Positions 63,831 to 64,000 of a stretch of 64,000 bases of DNA are shown one piece after another; position 1 is the stretch's first letter; each line of letters begins with the position of its first letter. Source of the DNA: Aeromicrobium phragmitis (GTDB lineage: Bacteria; Actinomycetota; Actinomycetes; Propionibacteriales; Nocardioidaceae); NCBI RefSeq assembly GCF_003674095.1, contig NZ_RDBF01000008.1, forward strand, positions 103,077 through 167,076. Reading direction: 5' to 3'. Made by a program: the position numbers and the translations under genes. A model generated the notes under the pieces. That model did no database searches. It had not been told where the DNA came from and saw only the letters and a list, made by a program, of their open reading frames with translations.

Positions 63831-64000
63831 AGTTCTTGTTGCTGAGGGTGACGGAGCGCAAGGCCGGAAGGCGGGGCGCTCGGCCTCGGGAGCCACCTCT
63901 ACCGAAACGGTTAATGCTGGCGTGTTGCTGGAGACTGGCCGCTGAAAACGGGGGGTGGGGCTGTCTGGTTGGGCGGGTTTGGTCCTGCTTGGCTGGGGGT
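63831..64000 (+). other. Probable 5' leader of an rRNA operon, cut by the window end
   Basis: No reading frame is convincing. GC-rich inverted pieces (GGCGGGGCGCTCGGCC near 63868) and CTCTACCGAAACGGTTAATG near 63897 are followed by G/T-rich sequence. 16S rRNA would be expected a few hundred bases further on. This is inference from promoter strength and composition. Confidence 0.5.

Overview
The window is core genome of a high-GC actinobacterium. It looks like about 70% G+C, though I did not count. Evidence for this is the many GTG starts, the ATGA/GTGA/TGATG gene overlaps, a mycobacterial-type integration host factor (mIHF) beside gmk, a helicase-dead type PriA, fused ribBA, and a gene order typical of Actinomycetia. 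The repeat families and the content suggest Propionibacteriales, perhaps a Nocardioidaceae or Aeromicrobium-like organism. That placement is inference, because no rRNA gene is inside the window.

Layout: (1) 1-3258, the tail of an MBL-fold hydrolase, then hisS and aspS. (2) 3410-10625, rarA, two small membrane-associated proteins, alaS, ruvX, mltG and aroE. (3) 10635-16126, a lone GxGD peptidase, then aroC-aroK-aroB-pepQ-efp-nusB. (4) 16520-20105, an OpuC-like osmoprotectant ABC transporter with palindromic repeats on both sides. (5) 20438-28664, a PyrR RNA element and pyrR-pyrB-pyrC-carA-carB-pyrF, followed by a small lipoprotein, mihF, gmk, rpoZ, coaBC and metK. (6) 32871-37622, priA, fmt and rsmB between two clusters of a second repeat family. 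(7) 37623-43212, rpe, an FMN riboswitch, ribD-ribE-ribBA-ribH, hisE and hisG. (8) 43212-51339, a PH-like protein, an SseB-like protein, infC (AUC start, attenuated leader)-rpmI-rplT, an rRNA methyltransferase, an orphan histidine kinase and pheS-pheT. (9) 51527-60688, a short LemA-like protein divergent from the arginine operon argG-argC-argJ-argB-argD-argF-argR-argH. (10) 60714-64000, an alkyladenine glycosylase, a FrnE/DsbA-like oxidoreductase with a tiny Cys-containing ORF, a Usp protein, tyrS, and what looks like the promoter and leader of an rRNA operon running off the end.

How the genes work together: translation (five aminoacyl-tRNA synthetase systems, IF3, L35, L20, EF-P, formyltransferase, rRNA methylation), the shikimate pathway, pyrimidine, riboflavin and arginine biosynthesis, and the first and last cofactor steps of central metabolism. 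Most genes sit in tightly overlapping operons with internal promoters. At least ten genes carry a TANNNT -10 box 6-8 nt before the start codon, the signature of leaderless transcription.

I found no defence island, prophage, CRISPR array, transposase or biosynthetic cluster. The unusual material lies between genes: a REP-like hairpin family in three intergenic regions, a second palindromic family in two, a pair of similar micro-ORF insertions placed exactly at stop/start overlaps (pyrB/pyrC and ribBA/ribH), and tandem repeats after pheT. Other points of interest are an E. coli-type argG heading the arginine operon, an EF-P with an altered PGKGP loop, and a small C-x4-C ORF coupled to a FrnE-like protein. 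All functional calls come from motif recognition by eye; no database search was run.
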